Shown here piece after piece: positions 11,166 to 25,900 of a DNA stretch of 64,000 nt. The position numbers and the translations under genes were made by a program. Within the stretch, counting starts at the first letter, position 1. Each line of letters starts with the position of its first letter. The stretch comes from Pelodera strongyloides (taxonomy: Eukaryota > Nematoda > Chromadorea > Rhabditida > Rhabditidae). The stretch spans positions 25,562 to 89,561 of the forward strand of contig JAANDG010000589.1 of assembly GCA_036852015.1 (NCBI GenBank). Reading direction: 5' to 3'. The notes beneath the pieces are model-generated. The model did not search any database and had not been told where the DNA came from. It saw nothing but the letters and a program-made list of their open reading frames with translations.

Positions 11166-14100
11166 CTAACATTCCTCATCAGTTGCAACTTCCGTCCAAT
11201 CAACGTCCTCATCGTTTTCATTCACAAATCGCATGCGGAAATTGAGAGTCAGGGACCGGAACCAGGCCTGAAACAATAATTCGATCAATAGTAGTCTTCC
11301 ACTTCCATAACTTTCGGCGGAGTGCGGCGCCGCAGTCTCCTGGCGAAAGTTGGTGGAAAGTTGGAAAGCGCGTCCCACCAAAAATTTTACCGCTAACAAT
11401 TTTCCGCCTGCGGAGTTCAGATGCGTAGACAAGCAAAGACGGACCTGATTGTTGTTGAATTTAAGTTTATAGATTCCGGGTCCAGGTACTTTGATCTTCA
11501 AGAAGTCGACCGTGGGCATTCCGGGGTAGTCAAAGTCTGGACACCTGGAAAAATAGAACGCTAAAGTATGTTAACTTCAGTCAGGCGGCGGTAACCCATA
11601 GAGGAAGCAAATAATTACTAACTCAATACTATAAAAAATGTAGTATGACAGTATGACTTACCATTCATCCAGCTCTTCGAGTGCTGCGTTTGCAAGACTC
11701 ATATCTGGAGAGTACCAAATACCCTGGCCGAAGGTTCGATCACAATACCTAAAGACATAAACTATAAAGGACTGGATGTCTTTCTCTGTCGGTTGATATT
11801 ACGGCATGAGAAAAATCATAATGTTTCATTAAATGAATAATTAGTGGAGGCAATTATATGCAGTCCTCTAGGTTCCCATTATTGATATTGATATTTGTCT
11901 AATCACCTGTTGAGTATAAAGTAGAGTGGTTCTTCTGGCGAATGATTCACTTTGTATGTGAAGATTTTAGCTCTCCGTGCCGGAATACATACTGCTGTCA
12001 GGTCCTAGAAGATTTCTTATATTCGTAAGATAACATACCGTAATTTAATCACATGCTAAAATCTGTAACCATACGATTCGTTTTCAATGTCATGACTTGA
12101 CTAAAGCGGACACTCCGATGCTCTGTGCGTATTTACTGCTCCTTACAAGGACCAGACTACTCGTCACTAACCTTCAATGAAAAGCTACTATAAGACATGA
12201 AGGTTGACATAGATAATTGTAGGAAATAGAGAACAGGTTTCTTTACAAACCTTAACCGCAGGCGCAGTCTCATCTGGTTTCCAGTAAAGTGACTGGGGAA
12301 TTGGTTCGAAGGGAATGTTGAGACGATCCCTGGAAAAAATTAGAATAACAGTCTTTTTATGAGTTATGGTAATACTGTAACTAGTTTTAGTATAGAATAT
12401 AAAGTGAAGACTACAAAGTATAGAATATAAAGTGCAGACTACAACGTATAGAGACTACAAATGCGAACCTGCACATTGGGTCTCCGTTGCGGTCGAACAT
12501 GGTTCCACCCCAATGACAAGGGACACAGTCATCACGAGCCAGCTGAACGCAATAAGTCTTTTTATGAGTTATGGTAATACTGTAACTAGGTTTGTGAATG
12601 TTTCTGCGAAGGCCACAACATACATAAAGTATCGCGTTAGTAACGCGGTATCAAGAACCGAACAAGGGGATGACTAAACCAAATGTTCTAATAATAAAAC
12701 CACAAGAAGCTAAAATATTTCAAACAGAATAAACATCTGGAAAATCTAAATATTTACAAGTACAGTACCTCAAGCAGCGCTTCCTTCCATTTGTCCGTTC
12801 CGAATATCTTCACTTTACTTCGTGTTCTTTCTGGGAGAAGGGGACCAATTGCCTAGAAGGATGGGAATGGTTTGTAACAACTATTGAGGAATGAAAGGGC
12901 TTGGGCTAACCTCGCTCTTCAAGTAGTCTTCCCGTAATAATATGGGCACACATTCTCATGATAAAGCTTGCCTTGACAAAACGTGTGCGACATTTTCTGT
13001 TCGTAATAAACGTTGTGTTATGTTACCAACACTATGGATGGATAGTAATTCACTACAATACCAACCTTCCAAATGATAGTCATGAATGAGGGAGCGTTGA
13101 CAATTAGCATATGGTCGATCCATTCAGGGTAATTGAGGTAGACCGAAGCCCAGAGGATACGGTATGGACCTGAATAACATATCAGATTAGATTGTATCAT
13201 TGGTAGATGATCAATTGGTCATGGAATGTCTTGCAAGTATGAGGCTGACTGCTCATTTCTATCACCAACCTGTGACCACTTGCAGCAGGGCGGGATCGAA
13301 CTTGAGTCCCTCCAGGTCCAGAATATAGATCACTGCCGCCTGAACATTTATTATCGAAATACAATGCGTTTACTTACTATGGACCAATAAAAGTTCTTCC
13401 GGAGATTACGGAGGAAAATGTGCTCAATAGTTGTTCCTAACCTAACTGACACCGAAAACCAAATCGGACCGTGTATTTCAGGCACAGGACCCACACGGAA
13501 GTTACTTCCCACACGGAACTTACTTCCATTTTTAAGATAGGTATAACCTTACCTTTCCCTTTTATCTTTTTATTGTAATAAATATCTCGATACCTGTTTT
13601 CCGGTCTTCCTCTCCAGTTTGTTCATACTGTCGAGCATTTTCTCTTGGAAGCGCGCCCTGGAATATTTTAATTTATGGAGATTTTGCACTATCAACATGT
13701 CACCCACAAGAATACCACTAAAAATAAGACATCATCCACTTATTACCTGAATTACTGTATTTGGCTCTCTTTTCTTTCCGTCACTCTTCTCCATATTTAT
13801 TCGGCTGAATTTGTTTCTCCCTCTCTATCCACCCTTTCTCTCTTTTTTACTTTCTCTCTCACTCTCATTAAATAAGCAACTGCAGTTCTTCTTCAAGAGA
13901 CCAGTTGTTTCATTGGGCGAACAGATTCACACAAACACAGTCTTTCCCCGTTCCGTTATCTTTGAATTTTTCTTGTAAATTGCTTAAATTTCGAACATGC
14001 ATTCGACCTTGATCTGCCAATCACATGTGCAAATACTACAGATGGAGAGTGATGTAAACCCCGCGAAAGTGACAAAAGTAAAAACATGGCAACTAGTTCA

Positions 14101-17100
14101 GACGGACTACTCCTCTGTTTTCTCTCCCATCTCTGTTTTATAAGGAGCGAGTAGACATACGATGATCTTGGTATGATAAGGGTTTATAAACACATGAAGG
14201 TGAGACGGATGCACACTGCTAGTTTGGAAATATACAAAGAACGAACAAAGATTGCAAATACATAATATAGAAATAGATTGTACTTTACAAAAGGGAATTG
14301 TGAGTCCGATGAGATATTAGGAATATTCAAGACGTTTTTTTCTCAGGATCACTAAACATGCTTAGGCATGAAAATAGAACTTGTCATCCAAGTGAGCAAT
14401 CTATATAGAGCTTGCAAAAAATACCACTGCAGAACCTAGTCATGTAGTACTAGTACTGCAGCTAGATAAAGGATGCATGTCGTCATAAGAACCTAACGCT
14501 GCCATGTGGTAACGGAATTATAAGTAGCGCTTGAACAGTTGAAAACAGATTCACCGAATATTCAAATCTAACCTTTGAATCAAGAAGTCGGATAGTTGTA
14601 CGGACTTGAGAATTCCCATCAGATCTATTCGGCCCGCACTTTCTATCACAAGCAGAGTGTTGCCCACGCCGGTCTCACCTAAATAAAATACTAAATTTGT
14701 GCCCATGGTCATGTTGTATGATTTACGTCTTCAAGTTAGACGTATACTAAAGTTACACGTGAATCAATACCGTAGCCTTCAAGTTGGAGGCAAGCAGTCA
14801 ATATGTATGTTGCTTTCGAATAGCAAAGATAATATTTTGAGTTTGTATACCAAAATAAAAAAGATGGCAAAGGAGTAAATAAAACTTAAAGTAACCAACC
14901 GACAAGTCCAATCGGGAAATATTTGTGAAGTATTTCATGTTCTGGAATCTTGTCCGCGTTATCGAGATCGTAATATCTAAATTATTCACCATCACAACCA
15001 TTCATTTACAGTCAAATTAGGCTCGCCTTCTATGAAATCAAAGAAGGCACCTTTGTCAAGTGATAAACGATCCAATATCAAACACTAAGACGATCAATGT
15101 TCTTATAAGGTTTGCCTAACTGAGGACGTTGACACCAACAGTTGACTGTATATTTTATGTTTGTGATCGCAAACCAATGTCACAGTAAAAATATCTAAGT
15201 ATTCTGTTTGGAACTTGAAAATCAGCTGAGGCTGACTATAGTATAGTTTAGCAATAAAAAACAAACGACTAACAATAAGAGCTATGCTCATTTTCAGAAG
15301 AAACAACAAAATGCATACCTTCTGAACTTCAAGTGTTGTATGAGGTTTTCAAGGGCGACGTCGAGCGCGCAACCGTACCCCTGGAGTACAGTATATTACA
15401 ACTAAAGTATATTTTGAGAGCATCCCCTCCTTTAACAAATATCATATGAAGGATTGCATTTTATTTTCCTACTTCTACTAAAAAGCTAAAAAAAAGGATA
15501 GAGTACCGCCGCCGGTGTGTAAAACTACTTCTACTGGCTTTTCAAATTGTCAGACCGAATATCTTACATCATCATTGCGTGGTTTTTTATAATAAAAGTA
15601 TATTATTATGCAAAGGATATCTATTTCTGTCACCCACCTGTACCCATCGCAAAAGATTGAAATCTGTGTCGTATTTCTCAGTTAACAAATCGGCTGCCTG
15701 AATAGAGTACTTTTAGGCTTAGGGTTTCAATTGTAAAAGGACATTTGCTTATGTTTTTGAAAATCTGGAAAATGAGCAGTTTGTTGCTCCGTTGCTCAAA
15801 GTACTGACTGCGATTGCATCAAATAAAGAAGATTGCAATAAATCTACTTGTAATGAAGATCACTCCACCTATAGTGGATAATTCATAGAGAGAAAATCAT
15901 ACGCTTTCTAATGAAAATAGGCGATGATACTAATTTGGTTTGAAATCAATCCTCAGTATCAAGGATGATAATTATTTTGAATTGAGTAGGACTAGTAGTA
16001 ATGTGATAGGGACGATAATGACTATAATGAGTCACCCTAACTAACTTGAAAATAAGAAATTAAAGATTGAAACATTTCTAATTAATTTATTTCATTTGGC
16101 GGTGAAAGATGTGAATTCAATGGTGTATGTGTATATGTATGAAGTAAAAGAACGCAGGCAACAACGGAAGAAAATCGCATGCACAACGCATAATCGGCTA
16201 TCAAACACCCTTTAAAAAGCAGAAAATGTTATGCAACTGATTTCTTTCAAGCGATATGACACGTGGTTTTGCAAGCACGCTGAACGACTTGAACACTTTA
16301 CTCACCTGTGATCGAAGGTATTGCACCGCTTTTCTGTCTTCTTCGTTCATTTCGTAATTGTTGTTATTCTAAAAATTGAAATATTCGAAAAAGAAAAATG
16401 CCCGCATCAAAATTTCTGGACATTTCCACATAGAATAAAACGTGCAAAACGCATGGCAAAGGAAAAGTCATACGTCTTTGGAACCTTCGCAATGTTGACA
16501 ATAGTACTTGAAATTAACATCAGTTCCTAATAAAAATATAGTACCTTACGGTATGTCTTGTATGTACCGTGTTAGTGTCCCGCGGAATTAGTGTCCCGCG
16601 ACGGCTTATTTAGATGATAATTTCCTCGTTTCACTCGTGTATATATGTTGATTTCATTCCTCATTGCACTTTTACAAAAGGGCAACTGGGGGCGGGAGCA
16701 CGGGTATTACTTACCGGGAATTTCCCTTACTTTTATTCTTACCGAGACAGTTCCATCGGGGAGATTGCCCCAAGATTGTATGCCTTTTTGATTAAAACAA
16801 AAGATTTTATACTGAGATAAAGGAGGAGAAACCTGATTGCAAATCTACAATAACAACTCGAGGCACTAGAGTACATTTTGATTTTGGTGGCATGGTGAAT
16901 TTAACATTTATTTGAAGTATGAGGGATAGAGAAGGCGGGACGGAATACTGTGCCTTAGTGTTTTCAAATCGTAGTTTCTTAATCACTCTAATGTATTCAA
17001 AATATTGGATCTGGGTCTAGGGGTCGGTCCCATGCAAAATACATGTCCCTGTCCTGTGCTAAATGTGGACATATGCAAAGTTATTAATAAAACGTCTCAC

Positions 17101-17127
17101 CAATGGAACAATGAGCCCATTGCACAT
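11166..17127 (-). CDS. CRAL-TRIO and GOLD domain protein (SEC14-like)
   Basis: A phosphatidylinositol/lipid-transfer type protein of the SEC14L/CTG family, about 410 residues. Exons in transcript order: 17101-17127 (putative start, weak), 16306-16368, 15638-15697, 15319-15380, 15051-15084, 14900-14941, 14573-14678, 13594-13657, 13270-13339, 13066-13169, 12769-12852, 12469-12542, 12251-12329, 11907-12004, 11662-11748, 11445-11544, 11166-11267. The N-terminal CRAL-TRIO helix reads YDTDFNLLRWVQG. The lipid-binding core has ILHKYFPIGLVG, AAVIYILDLEGLKF, SVYLNYPEWIDHMLIVNAP and CVPCHWGGTMFD. The C-terminal beta-rich GOLD-like part runs from CIPARRAKIFTYKV to GPGIYKLKFNNNQAW and LTLNFRMRF. All junctions close in phase except 15319/15084, which is two bases out. 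A start at the internal ATG (16350) is also possible. Confidence 0.85.
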
Positions 17128-20100
17128 GGTGTCCCCGATAATGGCTGAAAGTGAGTTATATTAATCAAGTGTTGTGTTATGTAGAATGTAATGAACGAGT
17201 TTCAGTAAATGGACTTAAAGCAACATGCAAACGGACGGCCGATGCAGGCATATGAAGGAAGTTAAAGGAAATTTGATACGCAATTACAATTAGCTAAAAG
17301 TCACTTTTTTAGTGCCGATCAATGGAATCTAATAATGAGTATGCTATATTTTAATTTACTTATTGCAGAATCTATATAAAGTCATTTTTCAATGGCCGGT
17401 GATGGAGTGAACTATGAAAAATTTCAGAAAAAAAAATTAAAATGACCTAAGTTTGTGGATATTAAATTGGTGAATAAGGACATTTAGAATGTTGAAAGCT
17501 TCTAAGCGTACAATAAGAAACCTGTTAACTATTCTGAGGAATACACATCTCAACTGATCTAATCGTGAACTAATTATTACGTAAACAGCAAGAGTGTAAA
17601 ACGTGTTAGTTGACAGCTTATAGTGAAACGAGAATGCGGCGAAAAGCACAGCTAACAGGGATGTTTTTGCTCCAACACATTAGACATTATCTACATAGAA
17701 ACTGGTGTGTCGTTCCGTTATGCATATCATGAACACAGCGGCAGGCTATGGCGATTTGCAAAACTTTTTGAAGGTGCTGAACTTTGCGGCAAAGTATTCG
17801 TTTAATTAATATATTCTGATATTGTCTAACTATGCGAGTACAATAGGTGGGATGGAGTAAGTATATCCGAAAACAAATAATACGAATAAATCTTTAGCAA
17901 AGGCTCTACTTGGTGGTCGGAATAGTCAAACCGGCTACTTGTTTTGTGTACATGTCAGTGATACGCCCTTGACATGGAAATCGGAATAAACGATTGAACA
18001 CTTCTTGTCTCTTGTGCCGATTAAATGATAATGATATAGTGATACGGACCGATGGGTGTGTTTGATAAAAGATGCTCTTCCTCCTCCTTCTATTTATCAG
18101 ATTAATAACTTATTAAAATTAAAGGAAGGACAGAAATTTCTGATTAATAGAAATTAGATCTGAGAGCAAGAAACAGCAAAAATTAGCAACGGGGAACTTC
18201 ATTTAAAAATAAATATAGTGGACTCGTAAAACTCGTAGAATGAATTTCAGTAAAGTAAATTTTTATTAATTCCAATTTTATATAAGACAATGAAGGTTTT
18301 GTGCAGAGGTTCATTAAAAAATCTACCACGAGAAAAATAATTTCTATATTGCCAAAAAGCAGCGAGGGTGTGTCTGTACAATAGACGGAAAAGAGCGCGA
18401 GACTAATGAGACAGTGACATGACCAAAAGGGGCAGGGTCGTAGCAGAACTGTGAGAGTGAAACGAGATAGAGATTTAGAGAAAAAGGAACTGAACAACAT
18501 TTGTGACTAATTGTACACAACAATTCAGCGAGTAATCTTTGCCATACATGTGTTTTCTATTATGGGCAACGTAAATGTTTACTTACAAATTTAGGATATT
18601 CACAGTGTTAAACTTGGGGAACAAAAACACTTAAAAGGTGACAAAAAATGCTCCTTGAGCCCATTTTTTACAATGAAAACTCATGGCTGCGTTCATTTTT
18701 GGCGCTTTATTCCCCTGTTCCCAATGTAAGAAATCGCAATTTCCATGAAATCATCTTGGAAAGAGTCCGCCCTCCGCATGACCGTATTTTATTGGTCGAA
18801 ATGATCGGAATAAACCTTTTCACCGGAAAATTGTGGACTTGATCATGAAACTACAGTAAGCGAGTAGGAAAATGGAAATTGCAAAGCACTACGTAAGTAG
18901 GAGAACTTTTTGATTTCCCACTGCAGCACGTACAGAGCTATCCAAAGCAAAAGGGACGCAACTTTAGAATATAAAATGAAGCGCTTGAAGTATAAAACGA
19001 AGGCTCAGGATCAAACGCATAAAGTGTGAATGTATTTTGGACGTCATTCCTACTCAAAACGGTTCCGCGCACCAAGAGCAAGCGATCAGATCGAAAACAC
19101 AGATTAGAAAGTTGTTGTTGAACACTACGACTAGTGGTATTTTTGTGACGTCAATCTGACGCATCAGTCTTACTGTAGAAACACTTTATGTGATTATAAT
19201 CTATTATAATCTACAATTTACGTGCATCGCATCAGTTGTTACCTACTTATTGGACTCAATTGGAGAGATTAGATATGCTCAAACTTTTAACCTGATACAA
19301 TTCTGATACTAGAATGAACTGCCTGACGTGTTACACGCTGATGGTGCACTAAATAACCGCGAAATTTTCAGTCACAAAGTTTTGGGAGTTCGATCAGTGC
19401 AACGCGAAACTCGGCTCCAGTGCCGCACCAGATTTGGGTGGGGTGCGGCTCCAAAAAAAGTGGGGTGCGAAACTAGATCTGCACCCCCCGAAGAGTGCCG
19501 TACAGGTGCCAGGCTGGTGCCTATCTGGTGCCAAAATAAGACAACGGGCATGAAATAGGTGCGACATAGGTGCCCAGCTGGTGCCAAACTAGAGCCAGTA
19601 GGTGCGACAGCGGTGCCTAGCTGGTGCCAAACTAGAGCCAAAAAGGGTAGACTACAAACTACACTGGGGGATATTCGTCCCTGGGTTACCTGCTCCTATA
19701 CACCTCACAAAAACACCATAATCGACAAATAACGCAGTATTTCAACAAAAAAACTTTACTTCAGTGCAATAAAACTGCAAATATAGTGTAATAAAAACTT
19801 GCAAACAATGCACTATTAAGCTATAATAACGATACTAAATAAAAAGTAACACCTAGAAACATGTTACCATTTTTATAATACATCAAATTCGGATGGTGTT
19901 TTGTTTTATCTAACGCTAAAGTGAGCATAAGAACAAAGAAAAAATGTAATATTATAGCAAAACCTATCTTTGTTAAATTTGTACATCAAATTTTCTCAAA
20001 TTTCGCTTATTTGCTTTCGCATGCACTGATGCATTTTTGTACCGTATGCGGATGCTTGTCTACTGTACCAGACACTTTTTAATAAACACTGAGCAAATTC

Positions 20101-22923
20101 AACTTAATTATGAGAAAAACTAAACAAAACAAACTAAGTATTTAAAAGAAAAACGAAAAGTGAGGCACCGAAAAATGGACATTCGCTGCGTAGACCGATT
20201 TTACGCTCTTCCCTGAGTATCGCGTACTTTATGTACACAGGCACTTGGCTCCAAATCGGCACCAGTTTGGCACCTGTGTCGCACCCAGGCTCCAGTTTCG
20301 CACCTATGCCGCACCCACACTTTTTCTGACCTCCACCAAACTCCCAAAACTAGAGCCTGGCTGGTGCGTACCTGGTGCCGCTCTCCTTTTCCGTGCCGTA
20401 CAGGTGCGGCACCCCGACCGAGTTTCCCCAGTGTGATATTTGGGAATAAAAACGGACATTTTCCTATCTTTTGCATTTCAAATCAAGAAAGAATCATTAC
20501 AGTGACGCGGAGAGGGAGAGAAACAGTGGAAATGGAGAGAGAAAGGAAGAACGCTAAATAAATCATCCTGACATATGTGAACGTGAACTACAATACAAGG
20601 AAGTCGAAATAATAATAACGGTTTATTGGTTAACAAAAAACAACAAAAAAAGAACGTCAACCAAAGGAAACCCTAAGAAATAGAAAGAGTACGATTTTTT
20701 TTGATAAAAGTCAAAAAGCATAAGTATTGGGAAAACTTCACCTTATTCCTCGATAGGGAAGAACGCTTAGTTATTAATAGAAATGAGGAAATGAGGACCG
20801 TTCAGTTTATTCATGTGCAACAACATTTCTCGGTCAATGGATGTGTTGCTGGCTAGGTTTCCTGACAGCGAGATTAGCAACCTTGTGTTTTTCATACAAT
20901 CCATATATTATACTGACCTAATTCCGGGAACAAAACTCTATGTTACCTTCTTTATTGATTCTCCAATCAACTACCCTATATCCTATATTTATACCGAGAA
21001 AGCCTCAGGATTGAACTTTATTTCTAGCACAAATTCTAGTGCAACTGTATTTTTCTCCCCATGATGACGCCATTTTAACCCCAAGTGTAAAAGTGTTATT
21101 CATTTTTCCAACAGGTTTTTTTTTGTCTGCTCGATTTTGCTACCCAATTGAGCCTACTGATTTGTTTTATTTCGAAAAGTGTGTGCTCGTCACACGGGAA
21201 ATACGCACCAAAGTCCGGAATGTCCGGATCACTTATCAAAAATGCTCAGGAAATAGTACATGAAATTGAGCTCTGAAAAGTTTATTTCTCGAATTAGTTG
21301 TTCAGTTAGATTCGCACTTCTGCGTGGTTCACTATGCTATGGCATGTACAATAAAAATCCAAGAGTTATGGATCACCGAGTCGTTACGCAGAAAAAATGG
21401 TGTAGAATCAGAATAAAAGTAATTCTTCAAATTTTGATGCTCACATATATATCTCGGGATCAGTGGAAACTGTACGAAAAAAAACGAATCATGATCAAAA
21501 TTCTAGCTAAATCGCTAAATGCCTATGTGTTTCGCGCGCGCAAAAATAGTAACAAATATATATATATACAATTTATATGATGGATGGATTCTATATGATA
21601 CAGTATGTCTTCTTAGTCAGGGTAACCTGTTTTCCACGTGTATAATATAATAACTTTTTGTATCATCAACATGAAGAAAGAATGCAAAATATACCAGGAA
21701 TCAAATCTTTGATCACATAAACTATGTAAGGAAGGCAGTATGTAATGGTGAACAGGGCGGAGACCAGTATCAATCTTATCACAAGCGAAACTCCTTTCTT
21801 ACAAGAACTATGAACAGAAACCCGTCTATAAACCGGTATCTTCCTCTTGTACCAAACAATTCACCAGACAAACATCAAGGACTACTATCCATATAGGTGA
21901 AGGCGGCTGATATAATAGAAGAAATACTTTACTATTGAATTTTCTGCTCCATTCAGCTAGAGAATACCCAAATGTTGTTACGAAAAATCGCACACTAAAC
22001 CTTATTGTTGGAGGCATACAATTCTGAAGCTGTTTTTAGAGAGAATTTCGAGCTAGAATTTCCCCAACTCATAACTTGAACCCATATCACTTTGCTCTTT
22101 TTTCTGTAGACTGACTCAGTTTGTAGCCAGATTCCGTAAACACGCGCGAGTTAAATTATTTTATTGTTAAGTGAAATCATTCAAGCATGCACACTGACGA
22201 AACTCGGTTGGTGCGCGGCGAAAACCTGGTGCGGCCAAACACAGACGCAAAGATTCTACGAAAATGTGAAAATTGATGCAGAAAAGAGTGCGCGACAACA
22301 TCGCCCTACCTTCGCCAGCTCTTTGTGAAAGGGTGCTCAGTGCACTCGCGAGAAGCTGGAGAGTCTGGCGAAGACTGGGTGAGGCGCGCGGCGAGATTTA
22401 GGCGCCTCTGCTTTTTTTCGCCGCGCACCATCGGAGCTTCCGCTGTAAGAACACCACTATGCACAATCAAGGACCGAAAAAAAATCTGGAATGAATATGA
22501 AACAGGGACCAAGTGATATCTAACAGTTTACACGTAAAGTAAAATAAAAAGAAGCACGCTTTCAGTCCGGCGAATTAGCTAACAGTAGGAAGTAGTGCAA
22601 TCTTACCAAAAAATATACAGACATCTAAAGTTGTCGGGAAATCATATCAAAACTAAACTAAGCACACACCAAATAAAATAATCAAACCGCTTCTAAAACC
22701 TTATTCATACTGAGATTCATACATAGTAAAGCACGCATAAAGGAACAAGTAAGATCAATTGCAAGTCACTAACCGGGTAATTTTTACACACGTACAAGCA
22801 AAAATAACTATACCACAACACAAATAAGAAACAATGCCGTCTCAGAGTCACTAAAGCTAATAAATTCAAACTAATAAAAACTGCGTAACATAACAAGCCA
22901 ATATATTAGATCTAATAGTTGTC
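17128..22923. other. Gene-poor interval between two minus-strand genes
   Basis: AT-rich DNA with no exon chain I can support. It contains the GC-rich repeat complex at about 19376-20434 and a GCGCGGCGAAAA-type module at about 22198-22435. Open frames such as 18183-18500 and 20813-21580 have AT-driven composition (Phe/Tyr/Ile/Lys) and no matching splice context. Confidence 0.55.
19661..20434. mobile_element. Possible DNA transposon remnant with ACACTGGGG termini
   Basis: The left end reads ACACTGGGGGATATTCG and the right end reads CCGAGTTTCCCCAGTGT, giving a short inverted terminus. The right 240 bp and the flanking left segment 19376-19640 are both full of GGTGC/GCACC words (for example CTGGTGCCAAACTAGAGCC). 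The same terminus GAGTTTCCCCAGTGT recurs at about 47789-47803. Boundaries and relation to the left segment are uncertain, and there is no transposase frame. Confidence 0.45.
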
Positions 22924-25900
22924 TCATACATCAGCCAGAGTCCTGTAGTCTGCAAGGTCAGGCCCACAGATTCTGGACACTCCAAGAGAGGACACCGAAC
23001 ATACAGTAGTGTTGAAGCGACCCTGGCCGGCCTATAATCATAAGAAATGAAACTTCATAAGCAGAGGATCAATGAACTGACAAGTGAATTTCTGCGTTTC
23101 AACCTTGTGATAAGTCGGTCACTTAGCACTTCTGGCTCCTCGGCAACAATCTGGCCTATTGCGAAAAACTTGGCGTGGAGCGGACTCGAACCCGCGTCAC
23201 TTGCATGGCTAGCAAGCACTCACCGGTTGAGCTACACGCACCTTTTTTCACTCAACCAATACTGATTGTCCCTAGCACCGGGTTACACACAGAGGGGCGG
23301 GTTGCCTCATGCGGCTCATCTACCCGACTTACTGGTCATATGAAAGTACGTCCCCCTAACAATCAGTTGATAATGATAATAAACGAAGATACCTTCTTAA
23401 ATGTCTTCACGTTCTTTCCTCCGCTAGTGTAAACCGTCGTATTGCAATTTTGTTGCGTTAGTGGCCGTGACAAATCGCAAAAGCTCACAATTTTGTCCTG
23501 AAAGTCGTAAAGTAGATTAAAAAGTAACATGTCAAACAACACCCCTTCGGACTTCTCTAGTGTGTTCCCAGTTAGTAATTAACGTCTCTATGAACAAAAC
23601 GAATCAGCATGACATTTCCGACAATAAGCCGCAAATAAGGAATTTAATAGAAGCCCACCATGTGTTGTTGCACATCGGCAATGCTCTCCTTTTGTCGTTC
23701 GGTGAGCATATCGATGCCTACCTGAACAGACATTATTCACTTATCAAACAGATCAGTAGACCATTGTGTGTATGGACTGGACTCGGATGAATGCCCATAC
23801 ACATACAGTACCAGGTCCTTCTCATGAACCACGCACGCTCCCAACAAAACGACAAATCTGTTACTGCATAAACCAACCAGTTGGTCATTGTCTTCATCAT
23901 CTGATAACGCCTCTTTCTTCACGTTCCCAGAGCACATTTGTGTGAAGAGCTCGGACTGAACAGAAATCACATTATCACATAAGAAACGGGGGGAACGGTT
24001 TTCCGTGGGCCAAACCATTTGGTGACCACTTTGCGACCTAGTGGTGACCAAGTTTTCTGGAAAACCGTCAGCAAGTGGTCACCAAATGGTCGGTGGTGAC
24101 CAATTCTTTTGGTAAAAACCATTTCGTGACCTGCCAGCAACGGGATATCTGTGGTCTCGGCTGTCATAGCACTTTCCTGTGTAGTTTGGGTACAAAATTT
24201 CCTGTGTAGTTTAGGTCCTGTGTAGTTTAGGTGCTCACTACAAACCATACTACACAGGATCATTGCTGTAGTTGGTATTGCTGCTCATAATAAATGCTTT
24301 GTAACACCTCGTGAATGTAAGCTATCACTTCAAAAAACTCACAAAACGCTGTGATATGTCCAAGTCGCTCTCTTGGTGGGCTGTCCTACCACGTTTCTCA
24401 TTTTGAGTTGTCGACGATGAAGCTCGGGTTGAGGAAGCCTGCTTCTGTAATCAACAAACACTCTTTTACATATACACGAGAAATTCCTATCCTAACCAAA
24501 CAAGGAGATTGTCGGACCATGCACATAAAAAATCATGGAAGAAAGCTAAGAAAGCTACATCTACAGTAAGAAAATAACTACAGTACCCGCTTCCGTGGAC
24601 TAATCACTTCCAGGGCTTGGGAGATGGTCTTCCTTCCACGTACAGTTGGAGCAGCAGACGGACTGATCACATTTCTAGAATACATCGTTGATCTTCAAAA
24701 GTAACACATTTTAAACAATACTACACATTATACATCATCGACGATACGTAATTGAACAAAAATACAACATCGCCGCACCCCAATAAGGACAATAAACCAG
24801 CGTTTACGTCTAAACTTCAAAACGACCGCAACGTCGGGTCGGGTTTCCCGATAAATCAAAAACGTACGTTGGATTCATTGAAGGCAGTACAACATCGGGA
24901 ACACGGTCCTTCGAAGTTGCACCATTAGCGGGCCATATTTGTTCTCCCGGGCCATTAGTACTAGTAGCTGCAGCTGCGCCCACTGTCTGTTTGCTCAAAC
25001 GGGAGGTGGCCTAAATTCAAAACTACAGTATATACGTATAGACATATAGCACAGTATCTAACGAATTTTACAAACTAAGTCAGTAATCGACAACTTATTG
25101 TTAACATTTTGGTAATATTTGAAGGATATAATGCGCCATTCTTCAAAGGTAAATTGGTCGCCAAATAGTTTCTTCTTGGTTTTTGATTACAGTATACCAC
25201 TGAATAATATTACTAATATCAATATCACCAACCCTCAAAGACGGTATAGCTCTCAATGATGGAGTCGGCAGCTTCAACTGTGTCGGGACAGCGCTTTGAA
25301 CGGAACTGCTCTTCTAAACATTTTACTTAAAATTTTCCAATTTGCGCACCCGCGAAAAAGTACCCTATCGTACGAAGGAAGCCAAATCAGGCCTACGACT
25401 TAAATCGCTCAAAAAACAACCATGATGAGACTTACACCCAAGGTGAGAGCGCGTGCCGCGGGACGCAAAGAAGGCGTGGGGAACGTTGGTTGCGGAAGTG
25501 TAGGAGTCTGAAATATGTACAGGAATAAGAGAAGGTGGTAAAACCTAAAGGTAAGCAAGGTGAACGCTCAGCTGATCTGAACCCGCCACGTAATGGATGG
25601 AATAATAAACTGACCACCAGAGTTGGTGTAGGCGCTGTCACTTGTTTCGGAACACAATCCCCATCTTCCTCTTCGTCTAAAGAACATGATTCAACATTGT
25701 CTTTGTTGCCGACCAAGATCTACTTCCCATGACTTATCTTCTTTAGTTGACATTCGCCATGTTTCAAAGCGAGCATAATATTTCATTCTACGGTGTAACG
25801 GACTAATATTATAGACGTATAATATTTGTTATATATAATTTTGTAACACGTTCATGATTTTAGCTGCTCAGCTAATTCGTGGCAATCATTCGAGTGACAC

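Noticed and set aside
18183..18500. 105-codon minus-strand open frame
   Set aside because: Phe/Ile/Ser-rich output of AT-rich DNA, no splice borders and no family resemblance.
20813..21580. Chain of three overlapping plus-strand open frames
   Set aside because: AT-driven composition; junctions between them lack matching donor/acceptor phases.
23737..24051. Long minus-strand readings beyond the exon at 23878-23955
   Set aside because: The exon ends at CTG|GTTGGT in phase 0 and joins 23659-23721; the extension past the donor (VGLCSNRF...) is taken as intron.
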